Part shown: positions 33,251 to 45,445 of the stretch, in pieces
How positions within the stretch are numbered: the first letter of the stretch is position 1
How the letters are laid out: the number at the start of each line of letters is the position of its first letter
From: Klebsormidium nitens
Taxonomy: Eukaryota > Streptophyta > Klebsormidiophyceae > Klebsormidiales > Klebsormidiaceae
Direction of reading: 5' to 3'
NCBI GenBank assembly: GCA_000708835.1
Contig: DF237148.1
Location: forward strand, 68,356 to 132,355
DNA length: 64,000 bases
The notes under the pieces: model-generated
Told to the model about the DNA's origin: nothing
The model's input: the letters and a program-made list of their open reading frames with translations, nothing else
Databases searched by the model: none
Position numbers and translations under genes: made by a program

Positions 33251-36200
33251 CCAGATCACTTTGACTTCAACAAGCAACCTTTTCTGTTGCACAGCAGCCA
33301 AGTCATCGGAGTGCGAGGATTGCATTCCAGACCTCAGCAAGCGTTCCTTTCTCCATTTGGAGGTGCCTGATTGGAGGGGAGAAGGAGCAGCTCTTTGGCT
33401 TTCATGACAAGGTCAGTCCAGATTTCTCACTCTCCGGGCTGCAAGTTTCTCAAGAACCTTGCAGATTCTATGGTACTCCCTCGAGACGGAGCTTCTACAG
33501 CCGTGCTTGGATTGTATGCATGCAGCAAAGCTGTGTCGTTTCTGGCTCCTGCCCTCTTTCTCTGTCGTGAATCACATGATGATTCTGCCTTGTGCTGTTG
33601 AACACTCCTCGTTCCACATCGCCTGTTGCAGAAGGTCACGGCTGTACATGACATCAAACACACGAAGTGCGTTTCTACCCTGATGTTTGCGTTGAACGAT
33701 ATTAGGAGTCGTGAAAGAAAATTCACATCCACAGTTGCCCCACGTGTCTCCAGGGTCATTGAGGATGCCCTCAACTTTCACAGGTGCCGCAGGGGCGAAC
33801 TTTCCTGATGCAGGTTCACAAAGTTCCCTCGAAAGATTGCGTGGCAGTCCGAACTTGTCAATCGTGTGCAGGTTCTGTCTGCTGACGAAACAATAGCCAG
33901 CTTGAAAGCGCTTGCGGACCCAGGCCGGGGGCCCTGGGTGGTTCTACTGCTCAGTGGGGGCCACTTTGCGGGAGCGGTGTTCGACTCAAAGGGGCAGGTC
34001 CTAGTGCACTCAACGGCCCACAGGTACATGGTCGTGATATTTGATTGTTGCTTGAGACGATTTTCAGCCAACTTCAGTTAATTACACAAATCAAGAACGT
34101 TCAACCTCGGGTCAAAGGCTGACCTTCTCGACGCAGCTCCTGGATGAGGTGTAACCAGTACTTTCAACTTCGTCTTCGAATTTTCCTGGGAAATCAGCAC
34201 TGGGCAAAGATTGTACTGACAGGCCCAATAGATCAGGGCAAGAAGAGACGTCGCCGACGGAAGACAAAGGACGGGTCAACAATTGACCAGCCTTTCCGTG
34301 CCAGGTACGTCGTGCGTGCAAAGCAGGGGGGCCGGCAGTCGGCCAAGGACAACACCGGAAGGGCGCCGAAGTCGGGGGGCGCATCACTCCGTCGCTACAA
34401 TGAAGCTGCTCTGGAAAAGGTTCGTCGTCTGAGTTATGTTTTGCAACGTTTGTATCCCTGAAGTAGGTCTGCTCGTCTTTGGAAAACCTGTTTGCTTGTC
34501 CGAAAAGTTCTTTGATTGTTTCTTAAGACGACTTGAGTCTGAACGAGTTTGCAAAACAGGGAACTGGCCGAGAGACTGCGTCAATAAGACGCAGCTATGA
34601 ATCCCTCCGTGGTACTGTCGATTGTTTTCACCACGAAGTCGAGAGTTTCGACGACAGGAGTAGAGATTTTTCCAAGGCGCCCTGATCACGGTGAAGTCAT
34701 AGAATCAATTGATCCACAGTGCAAATATTCGATCTGAGTAGATGCGTTATGGCTCTTAGACGTCTCACTCGTGATTGCCAAAGATGCCTGTCAAGGCCTT
34801 CCGGTATAACTCAAGCACATAGCCAGCAACTGTCCCCGATAGAATGGAGAAGCGCTCTGGCGTCGAATGTGTCTCAGAAAGTCAGCAAAGATGCTTACTA
34901 AGTATCCGTTGTGACGTCACTTCTACCCCAGGACGTCAGGGACGTGCTTGCCAGCTGGCAGGAGCATCTTCGAGCAGCCGCCCTCGTCTTCGTACGAGCA
35001 TCTTCTGCGGACCAGAAAACGCTCTTTCTTGGTCAGTGCTTTAGCCCGGCCCTTGTCTCAGTCTTCGGTTTGTTCCTTTTGCAACCAAACTCGGTCGTAT
35101 TGTGCAGGTACTCGTTGCGGAGGGCTGTATATGCTGGTAAACGAGGATCTAGCATCTTAGCAGGAGATCACCTGAGTGACTCTTCAACTTAGGAGCCGTG
35201 GCCGTTTCACTGTGTGCGATACTGATCTGTCCGCCACTTCTGGCGCCTACTTACGATGCCGAAGCACTGTGGTCGCAAAGCGCCTGATGGCGTCAGCGTC
35301 GGTAGGGCTGACGTCTTCCTTGGCGGTTGCTCCGCAGGCGAGAACCCGCCGCTTCAGAGGGACGATCCCCGGCTGCGGCGCATCCCCTTCGTTACCCGAC
35401 GCCCGACCTTCAGGTGAAGCTGCAAGCAGCCTTCCAAGGTCCATGGAAACATTTGGTGCATTCTCGTTGCAAACGCCCGCACTGAACTTCCACGCTTTCT
35501 GGGGAGACCTCAGCCTTTGTGGAGGTCTGAAATGCTACCTGTCCGTACGAGCTCTCCCAAAGAAGGTTCTTCGAGTTTACAGTTCTGAAGCTCGTCAAAT
35601 GTCGCTTTTGTGCTTCTTTTCCGATCTTTAAAGGTTCTTCGAACGCGTAAACAGAAGAGCGGCCTTCGGACGCTACCTAGGTACATCCAACTTTCTCCAT
35701 CGTACTCTAGAATCTGGCGTCTCGCCTGTTTGCGTTCCTTATATCGGCAGTCCATTCGGATTCTGCCATTAGGAGATGCTTCGGCTCATTGGCAGGCAGA
35801 AACTTTGTTATTCACGTTATGCATTGTTGTGAACACGCGCCTTATAGGTCGCCCCTTCACGCTGCTGCGAACACCTGCCGGTCTCGGCAGGTTGCCTGTA
35901 CCTCCTGTTTCCGCCCCCATGGAAAGCGCATCAATCGAAGTACGACAAAGCCAGCAACTGAGAAGGGCTTCTTCTCTTTGCAGCGAAACGAAGCGCGTGG
36001 TCCACCTACTGGCCGCCCTCGACACCCGCCCCGAAATGATGCCCTCATTACCCGCCCCGGAGGCCGAAACTTCGAAACCCGTCCCGAAACCTAAACCTCC
36101 TAAACCCTCCAAAGCGGCCGCGCCCGAGCCGGAACCCGCCCCCGAGCCGACGCTGTCGCTCGCAACGCCGCTGCACGTGGCCAGTGAAGCAGGGGACGAG

Positions 36201-39003
36201 GAACGAATACAGGAGCTATTGGAAGGTAGAGTCCAAAATTTGACTCCGAAATCTGCTCGGCTTCTTCTTTACTCCCTTTTTTGCATTTGTGAAAATCGAG
36301 GCCGTCGTTCGCAACGCCGCTGCACGTGGCCAGTGAAGGTGGGGACGAGGAACGGATACAAGATCTCTTGGAAGGTAGAGCTTCGGATTCTGATACCGAA
36401 GGTTGCGTGCTTGATGGGCTTCTTCATCCCTTAGCCCTTCTTTATCCTTCTGCTAAGGAAGGACGGTAGAGCTTTAAACGCTAACACCGGAATTACTTCT
36501 ATCAGGGTTCTTCATCATGTGCGCTTGCGTACCCTTTTGCGGAGTTCGGGCATGCTCCGGTTCGGATCATGCGGGACCGTACGGCGGAGCGTTAGTGTTC
36601 CCCCTAGTGCGATCCTTAGACTGCTATCTGAAAAACTTTCTGTTGGGCCACGAAAGCTAAGGCTAAAGTACACTTGGCAGGCCGCGACTGCAAGCGGTTC
36701 ACTTAGCGAACGCTCACTTGCACATCTGGACTGTTCAGGTTGCTCCTGAGTGCAAGCATTCAGTAAACGTTCGGCTTCGAATGAAAGCTAACATTTGCAC
36801 GAGGGCCGGAAGGCCGCAAGGATCGACGCCAAAGCTATGCTAGTACTCAGCACCAAAATAGTGGCGCGCAAAATTCGCTTTCAGAGAGCATTCCCGGGTT
36901 GATCATCTGCTGAATCCTTCCCGTGACAGGTGGCGCGGACCCGTGCGTGCGGGACGAACGAGGGCGGACGCCGTACATGGCAGCGAAGGAGAAGGGCGTA
37001 CGGAACGTTTTCCGGAGGTAATCTCCACATTTCTGGGCTCTGTAAAAACCGTGAAAAGTGGACATCGACGTCCAACTTCAGTCTGCAATTGGTGTTTGTG
37101 GATCCGTTGGGATATTGGCGCGCGCAACGTGATCTGCGGCGCGTGCCGTTATGTGCGGCGCACGGCGTCATGTGCCGCGCACGTTGGATCTAGTGGGTAA
37201 ATGGGTTGTCGTATTCAAGACGGTAAAGCCGCGGCGATCTGGCCGGTCTGGTAGCCAGAGGATGCAAAGCAAAGGAAGAACATGCGCGAAAATGAAAGAA
37301 GTGCACGTAGTCTCATTCTCGGAAGGTGGCTGTTCTCACACCGCATTCTCGAGCACCTTGAAACAGATCCAAGAAGCGGGATCGCTTTTATCTTTGACTT
37401 TTTCCTTCTCGCCCAACCACAGCGACCTGTCTGAACAAACCTTGTGCTACTGTTACGGATCAGTGGGCCTACACTCCCTTATCCATTCCAGCCCCATCTT
37501 GTATCTTCCCGTCATCATATACCTAGCTCTCTGCAGTGACTCTTTTCCGCTGCCCACAACTCCTACGACTGTGACGAACATACTGCTTCACGTTCTTCGA
37601 CCAGCGAAGTCCCAGTCTGTTTCCCTACGATCGTAGCCAACATGGATTTTAGGGTTTTTCTTCTCATTTTGTTCCCCAAAATCCCACCCACAGAAACGTC
37701 TTGGTTTTGCGCTTTCGTTCGCTATGCTGTGCTCTTTGGCGTTTCTTGCGACAGCAGCCAGCAGTCCCTCATTCTTTGCGCAGATTTATGGCGGCGTTCC
37801 CCGACCGGTGGGACTACACTCTCGCCGCCATCCCCAGCCCCCTGACGGAGGACCAGGAAGCCGCGCAGGAGGCGAAGCGAGCGGAAAAGGCGGCCAAGCG
37901 GAAGGAAGTGCTCAAGGAGCGGAAGAAAGAAAAGCGCGCGCAGGACGCGGCCGCGAAAGCCGCGGAAGAGGCGCGGAAGAAGGAGGAAGAGAGCGCGGCG
38001 CTTGCGGCTGCAGCGGCGTCGGCGGTGCGGTATGGGAAGGGGAAGGGGCTGAAGGCTGTGCCACTGTCGAAGGCCGAGAAGGAAGAGGTAAGGACTGAGG
38101 TTTCTTGCGCTCTGGGAAGATGGAGCCACTTTGATTCTGCCTCCTTGCTTCATGCTCTGGCCCTATGATGTGTCCCCTGTCCACCTGAACTGCAGACCGC
38201 TTGGAATACTCAGAGAAGTAAGACGACTTTGCCGGCGAGCTCTTTGTCCTTTGGAGCGAAGAGCCGTTTTGTTTCATTTTTCCAATTTCTCTTCTGTGCC
38301 ATTTGAAGCCCTGCTCGCAGTCCGCCGAAAGGTGCTGGTTCGATTGCTGGCTGGAAGAAAGTAGTCGAACGCTTCACGGAACCTTGCAAATGTCTTTGTA
38401 TGCACGTTGTAACAAGGTGCTGCATGTTCGGACAACAGAGTATGCTCGTGCGCACACCATCGACCAGTAAAGATGACGAGCCATACGTCTTCGATGGTTA
38501 CCGAGAGGATCCATACACATAATCTGGCCACCCGTTTCGTAAGGATTATTGAGTGCATGACCACTCAACTCTATCTGAGCAGCTCCGCATAGAAATAGCT
38601 TAAAGCTTCTCCATAAAGGCCTGTCGCGCCTTGTTTCTTGCTGGCACCAGTCGCTCACGCACTGGTGGTCGAAGGTGTTTGCCAATGCAAAGAAGAAAGC
38701 CGTCGTAACGGCGCACAGCAGATGTACATGTCGCCTGTTTTCCTTTTGCAGGCTTTGGTGCGGGCCCGTCGAGCCGAGCGAGAAATGAGGGCGTTGGCCG
38801 CAGAGAAGCGTCTGCAGCCGGTTGAAAGTAGCTCGTCTGGAGTCGGAGAAAGCGCACCAAAGCAGGAGAGTAAACAAGCGAACGTGTGTGACTGCTGTGG
38901 GGATACCTTGGACGGAAAAGTGCCCTTTCATAGGCTGCAGTTCAAGTATTGCAGCACGACGTGTGTACGGGTGCACAAACAAGTATTGGAAGAAGAGGGC
39001 TGA
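32079..39003 (+). CDS. ANKZF1: ANKZF1/VMS1 peptidyl-tRNA hydrolase of ribosome quality control, 11 exons
   Basis: Predicted homologue of Vms1/ANKZF1, which cleaves nascent chains from tRNA on stalled 60S subunits and binds p97/Cdc48 (family knowledge). Exons: 32079-32567, 32838-32975, 33295-33411, 33872-34023, 34305-34419, 34932-35031, 35338-35413, 35984-36225, 36930-37017, 37784-38087, 38752-39003. The sum of 2073 bases gives 690 residues, near human ANKZF1 (726). Order of domains: C2H2 finger CLGCGKVAFESLEEQRAHY (about 134-160); acidic linker; VLRF1 domain with FSIWRCLIGG, LLLSGGHFAGAVF, the catalytic-loop motif KQGGRQSAKD, ASLRRYNEAAL and FVTRRPTF; ankyrin segment ATPLHVASEAGDE and DERGRTPYMAAKEKG; charged coiled coil; VIM-like helix RARRAEREMRALAAEKR; C-terminal zinc site CDCCGDTL...YCSTTC. 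The Gln of the GGxxQ-like loop is present. Junctions of exons 3 and 4 are the least certain. A second ankyrin exon copy in intron 8 is out of phase. Confidence 0.92.
36155..36385 (+). repeat. Duplicated ankyrin exon inside ANKZF1
   Basis: The end of exon 8 (about 36155-36235, encoding ATPLHVASEAGDEERIQELL) is repeated at about 36307-36385 with its donor (ggaaggtagag). The second copy keeps an open frame. The only nearby AG, before gccgtcgttcgc, would give a phase-2 entry, whereas exon 8 leaves in phase 1, so inclusion would break the frame. It is probably a relic. Confidence 0.8.
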
Positions 39004-40724
39004 ATCTTCAATCAAAGGAAGCAAAGCAGCCACTTGGGCAACATCTGATTCCAACCCGCCGGGGCTTCTCTATAATCAGGCGGGCCATTACGTCGATTGC
39101 GTCACAAGCTGTTTTGACCAACGCAGTATTATCCTGTGCCAGTATTTGGCACGCATTTCCGAGAATCGTCAATCTGCTCTCATATGCGCGGATGCGGGCG
39201 GCCAAAATATATGAACAGGTTTCCATCCTGTACGGTCATACATTGCATTTCTATCCAAATCGAGGAGCGCCTATACGAAAGTCGGACAAGCTCGCGGCCA
39301 AGCCTGTAAATTTTGGCTCAATCAGTGTTCAAATCTTGGATATCATGTTAGTTTTGCAATCATTGGATTGAGCATACAGAGTAACTGAGTGGCCGGCGGC
39401 CCCGGTCCATCTTCTTGTATGTGCATGGTGTTTCAGTCACCAGGTCCGATCGACTTCGTACGGTAGCTTCGTCTAGGTGGGTCCAGCAGCTAGCGCGGCT
39501 ATATGTCACAGTTAGTAAAGTTGAAACCTAGTATAGCGGCGCCTACTACGTGATTCAAATGTTTAGACAAATACCTGACATCGTTGCGCTACAGAAGCCA
39601 GCGCCAACTGCCCCGCGGCAGCACAAGCTTGTCATTTCGGACCACGTTCGACCCGTACCCGCGCATGCATGATCCGACGACCATTTCATCTCTATGCAGC
39701 ATGGTGCCGATCTGTGACCTACATGCTAGTATGCTCAGCTATACTGGTGCCATGACAATGACAATGGATCGTCTGAGGGTCAAAAGCGATTTATAAAGAT
39801 GCGCCATGCGAAAATGGATCGCGAAACGGAGCGGCAAATCTGAAAATACCAGATCCTGGGAAAAAGGACGAACGTGTTCATTTCGAACTTACCGTCAAGA
39901 CTCTGCTCTTTGACTAGTAACTTATGTGTGCATATGTGCCTCAGTGTCCCTCTCGCTTTCCTAAATACTGATGACTATAGAGCGAGATACTTTATCCGGA
40001 CGTGCCTAATCCCCTTTGCTCGGTCCTTCATAGGACCAGGCTTGTGCGCACGTGCCTAAAAATTCTCGCTCCCTAATTTTATCCTGATCACTCCGAGAGA
40101 CTAGCTATGAACGCAAAACAATACAAGCGGTTTGAGCACGAGCTGCGGCCGTTCCGGAGTTCTCAGCACTTCAGCCAATCTACAGGCCGTTGCTCTAGCT
40201 TTAGTTTAGTTTTTCTGAATGCTCAAAACAAGACGCACATAAGAGACGCTGTGGTGCTGATGAGGATGATGACGACCATCCAATCCGCTGCAAGGACTCG
40301 AAAAAAAAACGTTCTAAGCATCTGATGCCAAATAGATTAACCAACAATTTGATTGCCCTCACATTTTACAAATATTTGGATCGAACACGCGATAAACAAG
40401 GAGAGACACAACCAAGGGAGCTGGTTGTAGTGCTTTGCACTATACCAAGACCAAGCAACGATCAGTCGGAGTATTTCGGACCGGGATATTGTACAGCCCC
40501 TACGTCCATTCATCTGGGCGACGTACTTTCATCGCTTAATCCCCCACAATTCGGCTGACGCTTAGTTCGGACCTTGACGTGGTGGCAGCTAAAAAATCTC
40601 CCGGGCCGCGATGTTGGAGGCTGAAGGCGTGGTTCAAGAGCTGTAAAATGGTGCCCATTCCTAGTTTACTCCTTTATCCTAGCTGTCGGATAATCGACGT
40701 AACCACTTCGTTTCAAGGACTCAC
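39004..40724. other. Intergenic region 3' of ANKZF1
   Basis: No gene is supported. It holds the 3' end of ANKZF1 (convergent with the cupredoxin gene) and AT-rich sequence. A minus-strand open stretch from an attttacag acceptor near 40642 down to a stop near 40515 could be the last exon of the cupredoxin gene, but it has no hydrophobic anchor or family motif. Confidence 0.4.
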
Positions 40725-43700
40725 CGCTTGCCAGGGTCGCGATGCTTGCTGACGTAGGTGGGCTGATCGACGCCGGGGGCACCACCGATGATGCAGTCTG
40801 CATCGAGGTTCCGACGGACGGTGGGCTTCCTACAAAGTCGCGCTCAGCATTTGTTAGCGTCTCTTTAGAATCAGTCAACAGGATCTATACTGACTCCAGT
40901 CGTTCAAGCACCGAAATGAGACTCGGAACCTTGATGTGGGTAACTAAAAGTGCTGGTTCTTCGGCTCTTGACGACGCTTGGTGGAGGGCGATTTGGCGAG
41001 TTTCAAAACGGGACAATTTTCGAAAAGGGCACTTAATAACCAGACTTGTTTCAAGGTAGGCTTCCCCTAGACGTGACCTAGTCCCGACCGTCTACATCTC
41101 GGGGGTGCTCCCCAGTTGCTCGAACCACCGCGCGTCTGACCAATCTGGACACCGCCGTTGCTTCTGCCGTCAGCAAGACTCCAGATGTTTGTGTGACGGC
41201 TACACAAACTGCTTGATTCTGCTTGAGGTTAGGTACGCTCTGCCGATCAATCAGGTCGATGGATTCCAAGACGTTTGGGCCTGGGTTAGATATTGTCTCC
41301 CTTTTCCCGGTCTGGGCTACAGCCTACGGATCCCGTTGAACCGTTTGATCAAGATACAGCCTGCTTTGGCTATCCATGCTCTTAGGCTGATCGACTCTCC
41401 ATAAAGCCAACCAGGTGAATGGAGCCTTGCATAAGTCTCGGTTTTATACGTACGGTGGAGGTAGGGTGTATGTTGAGTTAGAAGTTCCCGGGCTCAAAAC
41501 AAACAGAAGATTCAAATCCAAAGGTAACCTGCACCCATACCCAACCTAAACCCACAACACAACCCCACCCGTCCCCCGGGCATGACGTAACTCAACATAA
41601 ACTCGAGAATAGTACTGAGCCTTGCCTGTAGGGGAAGCCAGAAGTTGGGCTGAGAAGGGGCCCGTGGTTGGCGCAGGTGCAGCCAGGAGCGAGACGGGGG
41701 GTGCCGGAGCTGGAGCGACTCGGAAGGGTGCCGGAGTTGGAACCGGGGGTGCAAAAGTTGGCACCGGGGGTGCAAACGTTGGGACCGGTGGTGCCGGAGT
41801 GGGAACCGGGGGTGCGAAAGTGGGGGCCGGGGGTGCCGGAGTTGGGACCGGGGGTGCGAAAGTTGGGACCGGCGGTGCCAAAGTGGGGACCGGGGGTGCA
41901 AAGGTTGGGACCGGGGGTGACGAAGTTGCTGCCGGAACCGAGGAGCTTCCTGTGGCTGCACAGTCAACTCAAGCGTCAGCATGGCAAGCACGATTGACGC
42001 CGTTGCCGTAGGTCGTAAAACGCTGAAAATCTGGGTTTTTGAAGACTTTAGAAACCAAGTGACACGGTCACGGTTAAGTCAAACAAGCCAGAAGAGTCCT
42101 CAATTTTCTTCTTACGGTTTACTCGTCCCGTTTTTAAAGAATCAGAACGAGAACCAAAGGTCAAGATGAACGTTTACAGCGATTCGACAAGTGGTCAGAA
42201 CGAACACTTGCAGTTTTCCAAGCCTCTGACCAAAGGTTCACCGCGTCTCGATCGCGCACAGGAGTTTTTGGCCCATAACCATGCTGGTTATGAGCTGGCT
42301 GTGGGCTGGTTTCAAAGTGGTTGAGTGTCCAGTAGCCAGACTTGGGCGGTAACCAGCCCTGAAGCAAGGTTACAGCCCGGTTATCTGTTCGATAACCTGA
42401 GACTCGAGTCTGGTAATCAGCACGGTTAGCAGCCAGAACTTCCCGTGTCGAAGCAAGCAGCGGGGTCAGAGAGCTGCCGGATAAACATATAAAGAGATAG
42501 ACGCTCACCTAGGACGTACAAAATTCCATTCATCGTTTCAGAATGGTAAGAGCAGTGATACGTGTAAGTCCCAGCTACTGTTGGCGTAAAGGAGAAGCTG
42601 AAGGGAGCACGCACGGGCGAGGCAGGGACTTTGTAGACCCCGCTCGCGCCATTGTAAGGAAAGCCCGTAAAACCAGCCGGCCACGTGTCGACTGCCAGAG
42701 AACAGAAAACAGCATGAACGTATGAGCACGTTGGTTCTGATTTCGTGGGCAGTAGCAAGCGTGTTAACCGGGGACGTTAAGCCCCTGGTCGTGTACCTGG
42801 ACTGTTAACCAGGATTAGTTGACCAGGAACAGTTAAACCAGGAGCACATTGCAGGAGCGACAGAGCGAAGCAGAACGTCTAAGCCCCTGCTGCTCGTCAA
42901 CCTAAGCTGTTCAGACGAGCTTGCTCTTGACTCTTTCTACTTTCCTCGCGGGGGGGAAGGTGGGCAGCCCCCACGGAACGGGGTTTCCCCCAGACCACAC
43001 CGGCCCACCGAGCTTGCTCTCAACAGTGAAACTTTCGAACAGATGCAGAAATAGAGGAATGCAGATCCCGACTCCCTGCTGTATTTGCTAAGAGAGCATT
43101 TTGAGGAGTGTTGTGATTGACCTCGGGAAAGACCAGGGTTGCTTTTCCGTTTTAAAATCGGGAGGGATGTCACCAGCTTCCAAGTACTTCGAGGTCCGAC
43201 CTTGACACTTGCAGGGGGACACTTCATTTTTGCCAATCTGATCAAGCCCGCTGCCACCAGATCCGCTTCGACATGTTTCCAAGGATCCTGAAACCAGGCT
43301 TCAAGTAAAGAGCCAAAATTAATTCAAATATTCTTGCAGAGCCTCCGTAGGATTGAAGTACTGCACTCGGAAAAAGCCACCCACTCCTCAGTTTGAGTAC
43401 TTACGTTTTACGGTGTGAGGAAGTGGGTCTGTCCAGTCCCACTCAATGGTGTCTCCAACATTGATCGTGTTGACTTGTGTCAAAGGGCGTTGCCAGGCAA
43501 CGGCATACGTTTGCGCAGGTCCTGCACAATAGTAATCGTCTTAGGACAGAGACCATTTTGGAACTTTAACCTTGAAGGGGAATAATGCAAAACCCGGAGT
43601 TGAGCTGGGGTCCCTGCAAACAGTATCTTCCAAAGTGGGAAGTAGCTTGACCACATCCGAATCGTATTCTGGAATCGTATTATGTCAGGCCCGGCATGCA

Positions 43701-44461
43701 GAGGCGATGCAACTAAGTTCCTCTTTGTCACAACAAACAACGAAAAGTCAATGCATCGTCAGAAATAGCTGTTGAATTTCGTCCCTCTCACGCTTTCCAA
43801 TGCTGGAGCAAAGCCAATAGAAGCTCAGGATCAGCACTTGATAATAAACATGCAATCTAGAATGTCAGACCACCGGTTGAATCAGCCATTGCAGACATTG
43901 TAGCCTTCTGATAGGACTCACCAGGTGCTCCCGTAGGAAGAGCAGGGGCAGAAGTGGACGGCCGGGCTGCGATGACCCAAGAAAGGCTATGAGTCAAAGA
44001 AGAAAGCGACTCGCCAGGTGCCATTAAGAAGGTCCAACAAGTGCAAACGCTTTTAAAAGAGGAGCACGGGCAGCTAGCTCAATCATTCAGGGCGTCCAGT
44101 GGAGCAACCCGTGCAGTCAAGAGTCGGCGTAGGTGCGTTCTACCTCAGTTTGACACGAGCTGAACCAAGCCATGTTAAAGTCAATGAAAAGCCGCAGACG
44201 CAATACCACCCAAGCGCATTTTTCTGAGGCAACTGCATGCTCACAAGTTGTAGGGGTCGAGGGAGAACTCGGTGTTGTCCCCGACGCGGGGTTCGCCTGG
44301 CAGATTGCGAGGCAAGCTGCATCAAGTTGGCAGAAAGAGCAGCCGGCGCCGTCTGCTGTGGCTGCCAAACCACAGCAGCACAGCAGAAAAGCAAGAAGGA
44401 AGGGAGTAGTGCTTAGTCCAGCAGAGCAAGGAGCCGCGGAGACACTTTGAACAGGCGCCAT
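40725..44461 (-). CDS. Secreted cupredoxin (type 1 copper) with proline-rich repeats
   Basis: Predicted extracellular blue-copper-like protein. Exons: 44461-44245, 43966-43922, 43521-43405, 42691-42509, 41955-41569 and probably 40829-40725; the last exon is not identified. Exon 1 encodes a signal peptide (hydrophobic core PFLLAFLLCCCGLAA) and a short Cys-rich segment. Exons 3 and 4 encode the cupredoxin fold: TINVGDTIEWDWTDPLPHTV gives the first His ligand, and GTYTYHCSYHSETMNGILYV gives the Cys, second His and a candidate Met. The Met lies one residue off the usual spacing. Exon 5 encodes heptad repeats of the type PPVPTFA, likely hydroxyproline-rich and wall-associated. The probable exon 6 is Ser/Pro/Thr-rich (SPPSVGTSM...VVPPASISPP). 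If exon 5 is not spliced at 41568 it reads on to a stop at 41546. All introns are in phase 1. Possible roles: electron transfer or copper binding at the cell surface; no substrate can be named. Confidence 0.72.
41690..41935. repeat. 21-base coding minisatellite
   Basis: About ten imperfect copies of a 21-base unit (gaccgggggtgcgaaagttgg and variants on the plus strand) encode, on the minus strand, seven-residue repeats alternating PPVPTFA and PPVPTPA. The reading frame is kept across the array. Confidence 0.85.
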
Positions 44462-45028
44462 GTTGCAGGGCGCAGCTTGGCTTTGACAGGGCCGTCTCTG
44501 TGAGCGAGCTCAAGCTTGCCGGCCTTTACTCTGGCTCGATTTCTCAAGTGGAGTTGAAATGAAAGCCAGCCTGCCAGACGCATATGCATTGTGCAGTTTA
44601 TTGGCCTGCAGCTTGTCCGACTGATTAGCTCAGCTGGGCGCCCCCAGCTGCATATGAACGGTACACATTGCCCCAAATTTGGAGTTAATGTGATTGGCGC
44701 AATGGGTAGTTTTCAATGGCGTATAAAGTACTGAATACTAGGTACCGGTATGCCCTCTATGAGTCAGATCTATTGACAACCGCTCGCGCCATAGCCTGAG
44801 TTGCAGCCTTCCAAGCAAGCACGCGGCCGCTCAAGCGGCTACGTACAGAGTGTGTACACATTGGTCCCAGGCTGCACGCGTACGTACGTAGGTAGGTACT
44901 TCCGCCGACTCGGACATGATCAGAAAACGGCCGGGCCCGGCGGCGGGACTCAGGGGTCCGGACGTTGCGGTGGCACGTGCAACTTGTCGGAAGTGCAATC
45001 TCTGGCTGGCCGGTGGCGCAAATCGTAC

Positions 45029-45445
45029 AAAGTTCGCGAATAAAGTTGGGAGAATCGGACACGGACGCGAGTGATTCTTTTGAAGTCCGGACGGTATCAA
45101 GGGGTGTGTCCGCAACTTGTCCGATCATCGGAGCTGACGCGTGCCGTCAACCGCCCACTCGTGTTCAAGATTCCGAATTTGATTCGAGATCAAATCGGTC
45201 CGACATTCGAGGGCCGTCAGAGGTGGCGCCGTACCAGCTCCAGAGGGCCCAGGCCGGTGTAAGACTAGGTACGGTCCGTATCGTCGGGACGTACGGAAAT
45301 CGTTCCGCCGTCAGCTTCAGAGTTTGTTTTTGTCAGAGATTCTGGCGAGGCAAAAGTTCGCTTACGTCACGCAATTGGGCTCTCGGACACAGCGTAGCAC
45401 CGGAACTGTCCGTGTCCGAATCTCCCAACTTTATTCGCCAACTTT
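45029..45445. mobile_element. Element bounded by 38-base inverted repeats
   Basis: The arm at 45029-45066 and the arm at 45408-45445 are inverted complements over 38 bases with two mismatches; the shared core is taaagttgggaga(a/t)tcgg. The spacer is about 340 bases, GC-rich and without a transposase frame. It is consistent with a non-autonomous DNA element or a hairpin small-RNA source. Confidence 0.55.

Noticed and set aside
38330-38350. tRNA T-loop-like ggttcgattgc
   Set aside because: No complementary acceptor or anticodon arms were found around it.
42250-42440. Many short ggttat/ataacc inverted words in cupredoxin intron sequence
   Set aside because: Arms are only about 7 bases and scattered; no single structure stands out.
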